DNA of 64,000 nt from positions 23,100,709 through 23,164,708 of the forward strand of contig NC_133219.1 in NCBI RefSeq assembly GCF_040436345.1, in the 5' to 3' direction. The notes under the pieces are model-generated. The model saw nothing but the letters and a program-made list of their open reading frames with translations, was not told the DNA's origin and did not search any database. Positions 50,613-62,335 of the stretch are shown piece after piece. The position numbers and the translations under genes were made by a program. The DNA is from Pagrus major. Taxonomy: Eukaryota > Chordata > Actinopteri > Spariformes > Sparidae. Position 1 is the stretch's first letter. Each line of letters begins with the position of its first letter.

Positions 50613-53600
50613 TTAATGCATCAGTGCATTTCTGGCAGCAGTCACAGTGTTCTTCATCAGCATGGCGACTGTCATCGGGCCCACACCTCCGGGAACAGGT
50701 GTGATGAAACCTGCCTTCTGCTTCACTCCTGAAACGCAAACAACGACCAAGACCAGTTTTACAGAAATCTCCCTTTCTGAAAAACCTGTGAAGAAACTTT
50801 TTGATTATTTACCCTCGAAGTCCACATCACCGATGAGCCGCAGTTTCCCCGTTTTCGGGTCCTGGATGCGGTTTATGCCCACGTCAATAACAGCCGCACC
50901 CTCTTTCACCATATCTGCCGTGATCAGCCCAGGAACACCTACGCACAGAGACCAAGGAAAGCAAATTATCATGGTGGTGAAACCAAGGGACATCATGGCT
51001 GGAGTCATCTGTTTGGGGGCCCATGGGGGGCCTCTCATCCTCATTCCTCCCCTTTTCTGTGCGATGTGAACATTAGTCCTGAAGAACTACCTGGCCTTAT
51101 GTTCTGTAGTAATTTGGGAATGTTTTCCACTCGCACTCTTGGCCATGCCGAGTCAAACCGAGCTGTGCCAACTTGCAATTCCATTACCAGCTTTACAACG
51201 CCGAGTTGAGGCGCATGGACCCGCTCCGGAGTGGGGCCAACACACGCCCGCCACACCGACCAAGCCTCAACTCATGTCTGTGCAGAACACCTGAGAGAAA
51301 TGTGTTTTTAAAGGTTTCTGTGCGTTCAGCTCCCTGTATATTTTGTAGCTTCTTACTGAATCTTTGGGGTTTGAAGTTAAGCTTTTCTCCTGCGTCGCTG
51401 TTCCTACTTTCAGATATCTGCTGCATTTTACGGTTTCATTGTGTTTGCTTTCAGCTGTTTCGGGAGTCAAGTTACTGCTGGTTAAAACCCAACCTTTCCT
51501 TATTCTTGTGATTCATAAAAAAAGCTTTTAATGACTAAATAACTGATTTCTTTGATAGTAGCCCTACTGTTATGGAAATGCAAATCCCTGCCTCAAAAAA
51601 AGAAAAGCTCAAAAAAAGGAAGACAGAAAGACAACTCTTTCAGTGCGGTTTGGTTGGCTGGTTAAAAGGCATCTGCATCCACCATGACATTCCTATCCCA
51701 ACCACCATACCAGTGTAAATAACCCATATCAGGACAGAGATAAAAGTTCTGCAGGTTCCACTAAGCGTGCTCTCTCGTCTTCTGCGGCGATGCTTGTCTT
51801 TTAACAGCTTCTAGAGGAATACCGTGACAATTAGCACTTCACCTCACACTTGTCGTGCATTATGATAGCAGAATAGGATGATACCTCAGCTGACTGTCAA
51901 CAAGGAACAAATATAATTAAGCCATGTATGTTTATGTTGATAACCACTCCATTTGAAGTGATGTCAATTTGAACTCCTCAGACTGCAATTATAGCTACTC
52001 ATTAGTGGGAGCAAGTCTGAGTCAAATAACAATTAAGAACCAGATTTAACTTCAGAAAATATCAATGCGCATTTATAGCACACAGACATCAGAGGAGCTC
52101 AGTGACACGCTAACCCCAAACTACACCCCGAGTCTAGTGTATGTATGTATACATGCTGCAATTAAATCCCCAACATACACCTAATTTCTACAACTACAAC
52201 TACACTTCACTCAAATGTGGACTGCTGGGGTTCATTTAATCATATAGCACAGTGTAGACACACTTCCTTTAAGCAGTTGGAGGAAAAGAAACTGACACTC
52301 TTAGTCATCAGGAAGAATCCCATTTATTATAAAGGAAATACAACACAGCACCCCCTAAGGCATAACCGGTTACTTAAGAGACTTTCAACAGAAACGCCTA
52401 CCTGGCATTGATTGATTGTTGCACATTCCAGCTGCCACGGTCCACTATTGTTCTTCACAAAAGTTTAAATCCGTGAAACAGAAACTTCCGTGTTGACTAT
52501 TTAGATTTGGTCGACATCACTTCAAGTATTGGCAAGAAAGGACTTTCACAATCTCTCCTCCTGGTTGCATTACCAGGCCAGAGAATTCCCTCTACGGTAG
52601 TTCCGAGATAATGAAATCACATCCGACACTCGTTTAAAGACTGTATACTTTAGTAACACCATAAAAGGTAGAATCACTTCCCTTAAAGTAAAATTCAGTA
52701 AGTTTCATTAAACTGAAGGAAAATAACATGAGTGCACACATTATAAATCATCCTGTTAACAACAAAAGCTAATTCAGTTATTTGAAAATGAAAATGAAAA
52801 CACTACACTACTCAGATTGTTATAAATGTCCTTTGTTTTGCAAAACTCAAAAAAGAAAAAAATCTGATTAAAAAAAATAATATGGAAGGAAGAAGGATGC
52901 ACTTCCAAATTACAAATTGATGCTCTACGTTTCGACGCAGTGCAATTAATGGACATTATTTCAGTATTGGTCTTCTACAGCTGAAACACCAAGCCTAACT
53001 GATTAATTTCTTAGTTGGTCAAAAAACTAATTGTTTAGGGAATTCTTTTAAGCAAAATTGCCAAACATCCATTGGTTTTAGGTTCTCAGTTGTGAGAATT
53101 TGCTGCTTTTCTCTCGTAAACTGAATATCTTAGACTTTTTGACAGTTTTGAAGGCGTCACCTTGAATGTTAAGGAAATAGTGATGGAAATGTTTCACTAT
53201 TTTCTGACATTTTATAGAGCAAACAATTAACTGAGAAAGGAATCGGCAGATTAATCAATACTCAAAATGATGAGTAAGTTACAGCTGACTCATATGTTGT
53301 GAACCTGGGGTGAAATTACCTGCAGCTGCAATGATGATGTCTGCCAGGCTGGTTAGCTCCTTCAGCTGCTCCTTCGGTGTACATCTGTGGGCAATAGTCA
53401 CCGTGGCATCTCCTGAGAGGAAACAGTGAATTCAATCTGGTGTTGTGTTTGTGTTGTTATTGTATTGGACAAGTTGTGTTTTGATGCTTTGGCAACATTG
53501 TTGTAAAACTTTCATGCCAATAAAGCCCCCTTTGAATTGAATTGAATTGAATTGAATTGAATTGAATTCACCTAAATCACAACAAATAATAAATCTCACC

Positions 53601-56600
53601 TACTTCAAGATGGTTTTGCTTGCCAATGTTTTGAGATAACCGTCTCTGAGATTTCTGCCACATACAATGTGGGTGAATCAAATTTCATATCGGGTGCTTA
53701 AAACAGTGAACACGTATTTAAAAAAAACGCAACACAAACGTTGTTACTCAGGATAATTAACAGACAAAACTTTTCAAGCTCTTTTGAAACTTAAGTAGTC
53801 ACTGTCCCTTTAGAAAACGTCAGCTATTGTCAGAAAAATGTACAAAAATGACATTTTATTAAATTAGACATTAATCTTAAGGGTGAAAGAGCAAAGGCAC
53901 TCTATCACAAAAAGACCTCTTGTTAAATAAATAAAGTTTATCAACATTTTCAAAACTTGACAATCTTCAGTTTATAAAATGACAGCTGCTATATCATTTA
54001 CTGCCTCCACACACATGTTAAAGTACCAGGAGCAAGCAGCCCTTTATATGAAAAAAATACTGAAATTAAAGAGGCTATGTTTTATTGTGCTGGAGGTGGG
54101 TCGCTGGTTCACGTTAGCTGACATTTCTAAACTGACATTAGCTACTGTTGCTCTCTGTTAGCGGAGAGGCACTGAGACGAGGCATTCGAGAACGTGTATA
54201 AAGTCACATCCTTTGGACTCTCGTGGAAAATACCGTCTGTGTCCTTCACAGACGAATCCACAGTCCAGCAGCATTAAATAACTTAAACAAATCGTCCACA
54301 GGCTTGTGCAGGCAACCGAGAGAGACAGAGAAGGTCTCATTTTTTCACGTCACATTACAATCCGCTCACATATGACCGGTAAAAAGGAGATTAATATGTA
54401 AACTGCTACAAATTGTAACAAAGAGCGCCTTTAAAGCTCTAAAGCTTTAAAAGGTAACATTTAAACTCGGACCTGTTGATGAATCTCTACATCTTCATGA
54501 TTTTGCATCTCGATGATTTACTAAAACTGCATAATTTGATCTGTTAATTTTCACAAGAGTGAGCGAGAAAGTTGATCCAATCTAATATTGACCCTACTAC
54601 TACTACCTTTAACTGCACGTTTGTTTCATTTGATTTATCTGTCTGACACAGCTCAGGAGGTGACAGTGAGTGATGTACATTCAGTCTGCAGGAGATAGTG
54701 TTAAAAAGAAAAGTGTAGAAGTTTTTACGAGCCTGTGAAAAACAGCTCGGGGTATCTAATTTCTTAGTGCTGCGAGCAGTACAAACAAAATTCCATCCCC
54801 GTCCACTGGATTGAGTTGGCAGCACAAGATTCAGAGGAAGATATCTCAAAAAGAAAGCACATATAATCTAAACTATCTGCACGCCTCAGTAGCACACGGC
54901 TTAAACAGAAATTAAAGAAAAAAACGTGTGTATTTGTATAATGCGTGTGTTTAATATATTACTTATTAAACAACAGTGATACATCCTCCACCGCACTACA
55001 TGGCAGTCACCGGCGGGTTAATGAGACTTTACGTAGTGAGTAATTACACAATTAGGGAAAGCAACATTATGAAAGTAATCCTAATCTTATCTAAGATGGG
55101 TAAGGACATCCTGCATAGTCATAACCGTGACCAGGAGTACAGGTGTGGAGCGGGTAAAAAAAGAGAGAATCACACAACAAGGGCTGCAAGGAAGATAAGA
55201 ATGAAAGGGAAGGAGAGGCAAGTTAAAGCACGTCACACCTCCAGGTCACATACCTAATGGGTCGTGTGTGTGTGTGTGGGCGAGGGGGGAAGAGGACTGA
55301 CCTCAAAATGAAACATTCAAATCTCACAAAATTGGATTCAAACATCTTTTTCTTTCGGATATTTTGCAGCTTGGCGGAGTGTTTTTGTTATATTCGTTAT
55401 TATATGTTAACAGTTATAAGAGGTGGCTTGCTTTTGGCTTTATCATCTTTGTAACCTTGTCACTGTGTGTTCGTGCACACTCAGTTTATGTCTCACACAG
55501 TTTCATCTTTCAAAGAATACTAGAGTCTAACAGCATAAGAAATCATACTTGTTGGGCTTTGTTACAAATCCAAGTTCAACAAGTTTTAAGATTTTGACAT
55601 GATTTCACTTGTTGGGTTTCCAGTTTAAATAAAATGAATGATGGAAAGTGTGAGTAAGACATGACTGTCAGATATTATCAGGTTAAACTGGTTTTGTAAA
55701 TAGTAAATTATTCAAATCTGATGGTAGCTTCAAAGGGAACCTGGGTACACTGTGTACACAAGCTTATAAGCTTTAACACTGCAAGTTGGCGGTTTTAAAA
55801 ACTAAATTTAGCATTTCTTTTTTTTCCCTCAAATGAGTTCCTTTAAAGCAACACTAAGTAACTTTTAAAGCCGTTCTGGAGAGAGATAGTTGATTGTTGA
55901 TTCTAATTCCCAGGATGTCAAATACTGACATTTTGGGTAGGTAAAAAATAGAGAAAATAAGAAAAAACAGGCAGAGAGCTGCCGGATCTCTAAGACGCCT
56001 CTTCTCCCCATTGGAGTCTCCTTCTCAGTTTCCGTCTTGTTACGTCTTGAACGTCGCTCCATCTTGCTACGTCTACCATGCGTGATATACACTGAAATGG
56101 GTCTTATGATGTTGGGAAGGCAGCGTGACGCAAAATAAAAATAATTGATAAAGTACCGAGCATTTTGAAAATGTAAAGAGTAGAAAGTACAGATATTTGT
56201 GTTAAAATCTAGGGAGTAAAAGTAAAAAGTTATAAAAATAAATACTCAAGTAAAGTACAGATACCTGAAAAATCTCCGTAAGTATTTGTACTTATGGAGA
56301 TATTTTCACGACTCCTTTATAAAAATTTTATATAAGAAATTGTTGCATACAGCTGCTGCTGAGTTGTTACCACCTTTGTGCATATCTGACCTGTCATACA
56401 GCTATACCTTTGACAGGTGAAACATATCGTGTTGCTTCATATTAACAGCAAATTCCATTCTATGCCTTTCCAAATCCCCTCCCTTCTTCCTACACCCTTA
56501 TAAGGACAGTCGATCCATCCGCTAACAGTGCACAATGCCAAAAGTCTCGCCCAGTTTGGCCCTTTCCTTCACACTCCCTGGTTTTTTCCTCTTTGATCTC

Positions 56601-56821
56601 TTCCAGCAGGACGTGCATCAGCATTTATTGTTTCATTAAAAAAGGTGGGAGTCAATGAAGCATTCATTTGTGGGTCACATCCTGACCAAAGCTGCAAGTA
56701 TCAAATATCTTCCAGGAAAAGTCAAGGTGGCGCAACATCATTTACGTACAAAGAGCAGCACTCTGATCATTTTAAAATGCTGACTCGCCTGCACACACAC
56801 AGATAGACACAGACACACACA

Positions 56822-56881
<60 letters not shown>

Positions 56882-59490
56882 TACCCCCGGGGCGTTCATG
56901 GTTGCGATCGGTGTGCAGCAACATTGCAATGGGCATTCCAACATTTTTGGAGCGACCGGCGACCAGCACGTTCTTTCCCACGGTCTCAATACCTGCACAC
57001 ATTTTTCAGAGGAACATACTTGAGATATATTTTGCTTGATTGACTGTACTGATCAACTGAGACAAAGGAGAACTTAAGCCTCCAAGGAGCAAAATCGTTT
57101 GTTAACCACAAAATACTGAAAATTTACATAAATGTCACAGAGAGCCTGGGGCTGTGTTTCACCTTTGGCTGATCACACAGGTATGTGGAGGGAGGTGATT
57201 CTGCCAGCTGCACCACAGCCTGGCACCGCCGTGTCGCGCCAGTGACATTTACCACATCTATTGTCAGCCGACACATCAGTCATTACAGTGAATTATAGTG
57301 GGAGGACAGGTATGTAAATAGCAGGGCCATATCTCAGTTAGCTGATGAAGTCTGTATTAAATATATGAATTTTGTGCAGTCCTGTTGTCAGTTAGTAATC
57401 AGTCAATGTAACCTGAACTGAAAAGTGATCATCTATGTGGACTTTATTCATTTATATAAATATTCGGTACAGCAGGGAGAAAATGTGTATTATAACACTT
57501 TACAACCCCCCAGAATGCATCCAAAGCCACTTCAACACTGTTTGGTGTGGCAACTGCAAAAATTCTCTGATAGCAGCTGATGGTGAATATAGTCGTCAGG
57601 GTCCCTCGCTCATGCATAGAGGGCCCGTATCATGATCATTATTAACACTGCATCCAAAAAACATTTTCATAGAGCCTTCCCACACTGTACTGACTCTTTA
57701 TCTCCACATCCTGGAAGGGAGTAAAAAGTCATCTAAACTTTTACTGACAGACTGTGTAAAAACTTTTTCCCTCTGCAGTCAGGACTCTCAGCGACCATGA
57801 CTGCTCGTACCAAATCATCAGTTTGATTGACGGCTTAGCTCTGCTCGTACACGACCAACAGCGCCCTCTGCCTGGTTTGTAAAGCAACAAATGTCAGTTT
57901 GTTCTGTACACACGCCATCTATTGCATGCCCTGATAGATCCCTCGTCTGTGGCTTTTCCTGAGGTTTCTTCCATATTCTTCCCCTGTTAAAAAGGGATTT
58001 TTTTTTGGGGGGGGGGACTTTTTCCTTAGTCAAATCGAGGGTCTAAGAACAGAAGATGCAGTTCACTGTACAGACTGTAAAGCCCATTGAGGCGATGTGA
58101 TTGAGATTTTGGGCTATTTAAATAAACCTGACTTGACCTTGTCGGTGGGTAAATGATTGCTAGGCGCCATCTACTGGGCCAGACGTGAACAGAAAGCAGC
58201 GCCGTCTCCACAGTTGACTTTTAAAAATATTGTAACTGAAGATAAAACATGTGCTGAGGTTTGATAAGTAAAATATGAACACAGTATACGTTACAGAGCC
58301 AAGTTATGCTAACAGGGCTGAAATACAACTTGCACTTTTGGGATGTGTTCTCTATTGAGTAATATATGAACTGGCTTAATTAAATTAATAATACCAGACC
58401 AAACTAAAGTAGCGATAAAGACAAAAGTTACAGGTTACACTAATAACGACATTATATCTAATTCAATTCAAGAGATCTCCAGTGTCCCCTTCAGGATAAG
58501 CCAAGGAGCAGAATAGGTTTTTTATAGTTTACCTGCTCTTTTGATGATCTCCCACACAGCTGCAGGAGTTGCAGGCACCATGGATCTCTGGTCCAGACAC
58601 AGCTTACCGATATTCACAATATGGAAGCCGTCCACATCCTTCTCTGGAGCGATGGCGTTACATACTGCTCGCTCGTTGATGTGCTCTACAGAGGCGAGGG
58701 AGAATGACAGATACTCAATGATATTACATATAAAAATGTGTACATAATATCTATTATAATAATAATATTAGATCATTATTATATAACACAAACCAGCCAA
58801 TTGTTGACCACCACTTCATAGAGTATGTTGATGTTTTGAATATTGCCAGTCATGTAAGGAACAATAACTATAGACGAGCTACATAAATGCGATCACTGTA
58901 TATTGAACTGTACAGACCAGCTCATTTGTTTAACTTTGATGTCAGTGAGGGAAACTCGCGTGCAGCTGTGACGCCTGTGTTTACCGGGAAGTGGCAGCTG
59001 CACCAACAGGCCGCTGACCCTCCAGTCACGGTTCATCTTGTCAATCAGCTCCAGCAGCTCCTCCTGGGAGACCGAGCTCGGCCGCACCACTGTGTCACTG
59101 GAAATCCCTGGAGAGCACACACACATCCCACACACTCCATGTTCAAACTGTTGCCATAAACATTACATTAAACGTGTTTATCCGTGCATTTGTATGCATG
59201 CGTAAAATGTGAAATGCGTTAGGTAGATTGATGTGATGGTCACTGATCTGCATGACACACATTATGCATACAGTGTTAAGAATGCATGCAAAGCTCATGT
59301 CTGACCCAGGATGCTGGCTGCCCGGGTCTTGTTCTTAACATAGGTACGACTGGCTGGGTCGTCCCCCACTAAGACCACTCCCAAGTGGGGTCTCATGTTG
59401 CCCTGAGCGACCAGCTCCTCCACATCACGCTGGATTTCTCTGTGGAGCTGACGAGCCAACTCTGTCCCCGAAATCACCACAGCCGGGTGT
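50613..59490 (-). CDS. mthfd2l: Mitochondrial methylenetetrahydrofolate dehydrogenase/cyclohydrolase 2-like (first coding exon unresolved)
   Basis: Seven phase-matched exons on the complement: 59306-59490, 58985-59107, 58533-58685, 56885-56992, 53320-53412, 50813-50938, 50613-50728. They encode 300 residues, all of the mature enzyme; human MTHFD2L is 347 with its leader. Diagnostic text includes [115 protein letters not shown] and [11 protein letters not shown]. The enzyme oxidises 5,10-methylene-THF and hydrolyses the methenyl product in mitochondria. Neighbours favour MTHFD2L over MTHFD2. The frame enters exon 59490 needing two bases from an upstream exon that should complete an Arg codon and encode the mitochondrial leader; candidates lie in the CpG-rich stretch near 60.8-60.9 kb. 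Confidence 0.93.
51065..51300. repeat. Probable dispersed element in the last mthfd2l intron before exon 50813-50938
   Basis: A GC-richer block (AGTCCTGAAGAACTACCTGG, CTTGGCCATGCCGAGTCAAA, GGACCCGCTCCGGAGTGGGG) stands out from its AT-rich surroundings and looks like an old transposon end. I do not recognise the family with certainty. Confidence 0.3.
52960..53285. repeat. Dispersed repeat related to the granzyme intron copy
   Basis: ACTGATTAATTTCTTAGTTGG, GAATTTGCTGCTTTTCTCTC and TTTCACTATTTTCTGACATTT mark the same widespread fish repeat as at 19.56 kb. It lies directly upstream (host sense: downstream) of the mthfd2l exon at 53320-53412. Confidence 0.55.
53437..53575 (+). repeat. LINE/SINE 3' end with (GAATT)n tail
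   Basis: CTTTCATGCCAATAAAGCCC followed by seven or so GAATT units is the typical 3' end of a fish non-LTR element with a short tandem tail. Only the 3' end is present. Confidence 0.6.
55845..56095. repeat. One-ended MITE-like repeat
   Basis: It begins AAAGCAACACTAAGTAACTTT, like the terminal repeat of a common fish MITE. The matching inverted end was not found, so it looks cut short. Confidence 0.4.
56803..56880. repeat. (CA)n microsatellite at a splice donor
   Basis: A CA run of about 75 bases. On the mthfd2l strand it is a GT run that starts right after the donor GTAAGAG of exon 56885-56992. Confidence 0.97.
58040..58145 (+). repeat. Decayed SINE/LINE 3' end
   Basis: ACTGTAAAGCCCATTGAGGCG and GGGCTATTTAAATAAACCTG followed by ACTTGACCTTG resemble the tail of a common fish short retroelement. 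Approximate boundaries. Confidence 0.45.
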
Positions 59491-60379
59491 CTGGAGGGGT
59501 AAATCATAAAGGCATGAATAAGTGCACATACACAGCTCACACATCACAAACAAGCATAACACCAAAAAGACATCTGACATATTATTTCAAATAAAGCTTG
59601 GACAATTAGTCGATTGATAGTAATCTAATCAGCAACACTTTTATTAAGTGATGAAGTTCAGTCATTTTGAACGAAACATGCCACTGGTTCTTACTTCTCA
59701 GATGTGAAATCTTCAATCATCAAATTCATAAAAAATGAAAAAAATAGCCAAACACACTAATACTCATGTTACCACCACTGCATCATCTGTGAAGTTTGAA
59801 TGTCACACTTGATTATGTGAACCGTATTTTCATTATCCACATCTGGTACATCATTATGAATCTCTGCCTTTTTTGCCTTTTGTAAAACTATGTTTTTTTG
59901 TTTGTTTGACATCAGTTGTTTGTTACACAGATGACATCACAGCAGAATGGCAGGGCGAAAAGGACAAGAACAACATCACGGTGAAATTCAAGTTCACGGG
60001 TTCATCAGTTGCACTTTTAAACATCATATACTATAGATATAAGAGCCTGTGTTGTATTGTTTTCATTGAAACAGCTGTGCCTAATACTGTATGCCTCTGT
60101 CCAGTTCGCTGTCAGATTGTTAGCAAAATAAAGAGCTGTAAATGTCTGTCATTCCTATTATCAGGCTGCGGAGTGACCGACTGTGGACCGCAAAGAAGGC
60201 TACAAAATGACCGTAGAGTCAATATATTCGTCTGGACGCTGTCTGGACAATAACAGACATGCGCAGCTTGTCGCAAAGGGGTTTTACCTTCATTTTTGGT
60301 AACTATACGCATTACTTTTCTCAGTAGGTATCACAGTACAGTAACTAGTTACTTTTAAAAGTACTGTTACCCATCACTG

Positions 60380-61200
60380 GTTACTTGTGACTTGGACCAA
60401 ATGTCTGCCATCGCGAGTCCAACAGCGGTTTCGGGAGTGCAATACCAGACCAGTGGACTGCTTTTGAAAACCTGGCGCATACATTACCCACAATCCACCT
60501 CGAGTGACATCACTGGAGGCAGTTTATCAGATTACGTGCAGCTTCCAGAGCCACAAAAGGGCTTCATACTACTTTTTTTCACGTATGCAGCAGTACTCCA
60601 CAAGACACGTACCCTTCACTACACCCGGCTGTGTAAAAGTGGTGCAGTCACCCTTTAAGACGCTTAAACGAGTGCTAGGTGAGCGCTAGCTAACCGCGCT
60701 CAGACGTTTGGCTACAACCGGCGTTACGCAACACGGAGCCGTTAACCGACAGCATGGCCGCGGTTACCGGACCTGCAGTTGACCTCTCGGCTACAGGGAC
60801 GTCCAGCAAAGCGTCCCTCTCCGCCATGAACGGTGAGCCCCCGCTGCCAATCACCGTCCTCCGACACGTGACGGCACACACACGCCCTCACCGGCGGATG
60901 AAAGCGTCGCTCGTCCCTCCGCTAAAGTAAAACGCCGGACATTTAACGGAGGAGAGCGGCGGTGTTTCCGTTTACCTCGTCGCCGTCTGGTGCAGGTGTC
61001 TCCGCTGACTCTCGCATTTTCTGTGCGTCCGCAGTTTGGCCCGGCAGCAGTGATGGTGTAACGTTAACGGGCTACAAATCCTGAAGGAGGAGCGTAGCGG
61101 TGAAACAGAGGCCGCCATGTTTGTATGTGTGTGTGTGTGTGCGTAGTGCGTGCGTGCGCGAGAGGGAGAATGGAAGAGGGGGGGTGGGGGGGGGGCCTCA
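60380..61200. promoter_or_regulatory. CpG-rich, possibly bidirectional promoter region of mthfd2l
   Basis: CpG pairs are dense here and rare elsewhere in the window. It lies 0.9-1.7 kb upstream of the first certain mthfd2l exon and contains possible first exons on both strands: + strand 60754-60832 and, on the - strand, exon ends with donors near 60890 and 60976. The promoter role is inferred from composition and position. Confidence 0.55.
60754..60832 (+). CDS. Candidate first coding exon of an unidentified + strand gene
   Basis: ATG in a fair context (CAGCATGG) opens 26 codons, starting MAAVTGPAVDLSATGTSSKA and ending SAMN, followed by a strong splice donor (G/GTGAGC) in phase 1. It sits in a CpG-rich stretch. 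I do not recognise the protein, and no later exon was found before the window ends, so the gene would continue to the right. It overlaps, on the other strand, an open frame that could be part of mthfd2l exon 1; both are unlikely to be coding. Confidence 0.35.
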
Positions 61201-61696
61201 GCGTGCAGACACCACAGCTGATGGATGACAGGCTGAGCTGCACACGCTGCACATACTGAACATAGCCTGGCTCATTGTGGTGCAGAGGGGACATGCTTGT
61301 GACTGATCACAGGTTCACTGTTCATTGTGTGATCTGAATAACACGACAATGAGCTCCTGAGAAAAAGGGCTGCAGGGAGCACGCAACAACAATCAAACAC
61401 ATCCAGAATCAGAATCAGAATCAGAATCAGAACTGCTTTTTTTCAGCTCGTATAACATCAATCAGTCAGTCAGACTTTATTCAAACAAATCAAAATGCAG
61501 TTCCCAAGTGCTTTACAAGTGATTGGTTTAGAGACCAATGCACACCAATTGCAATAAAATGTTTTGTACGTATATTTATTTGTATTCTCCTTGTTGGATG
61601 TCCTTATGTAGCTTTATTTTTGTTTATATTTGTTTTGTATGTGCTACTGCTGGTTTATCTGAATTCTTTGTCAACTGTTGTCTTTTCAATAAAAAG

Positions 61697-61699
<3 letters not shown>

Positions 61700-61752
<53 letters not shown>

Positions 61753-61785
61753 TATATTTGTATATATATACATATATATATATAC

Positions 61786-61868
<83 letters not shown>
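61700..61868. repeat. (TA)n microsatellite with CATA interruptions
   Basis: About 170 bases of alternating TA with a few CA and TTTG interruptions. The Tyr/Ile-repeat open frames on both strands are artefacts of it. Confidence 0.98.
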
Positions 61869-61871
<3 letters not shown>

Positions 61872-62092
61872 AATAGGAGGCTACCACCAGCAGCCAGTTA
61901 GCTTAGCTTAACATAAAACAGTGGTTTCACTCTCCTAAGGTAACAAAATCATCCTAACAGCATCTCTAAAACTCACCGATTAGCTCAGGAAGTCACTGAG
62001 CCCAGCCAGAAAATAGTCTGGTAGGCTACATAACCCCAAAAACCACAAACTGTTTTGTACAGAATAAAGAATCCAACATATCAGTTTGATAT

Positions 62093-62335
62093 ACACCGAT
62101 CAGCCACAACATTAAAACCACTGACAGGTGACGTGAATAACATTGATCATCTCATCACAATGCGATGTTCTGCTGGGAAACCTTGAGTGCTGGTATTCAT
62201 GTGAATGCCACTTGACATGCACCACCCATCCAAACACTGTTTTGGACCAAGTGCACCCCCTCATCACAACAACACTACCCGATGGCAGTGGCCCCCCAGC
62301 AGGACAATGTGCCCTGACACACAAATTCAAGATAT
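62093..62335 (+). mobile_element. Tc1/mariner-like transposon remnant with internal deletion
   Basis: It opens with the family's terminal repeat (ACACCGATCAGCCACAACAT, ACCACTGACAGGTGACGTGA) and jumps at about 62160 to the middle of the transposase gene. In one frame the text DQVHPLITTTLPDGSG is read, and in another QQDN, so the coding part is decayed. The other terminal repeat is absent. This is a plain cut-and-paste DNA transposon. Confidence 0.75.

Noticed and set aside
61620-61901. Tyr/Ile-repeat open frames on both strands.
   Set aside because: Pure products of the TA microsatellite.
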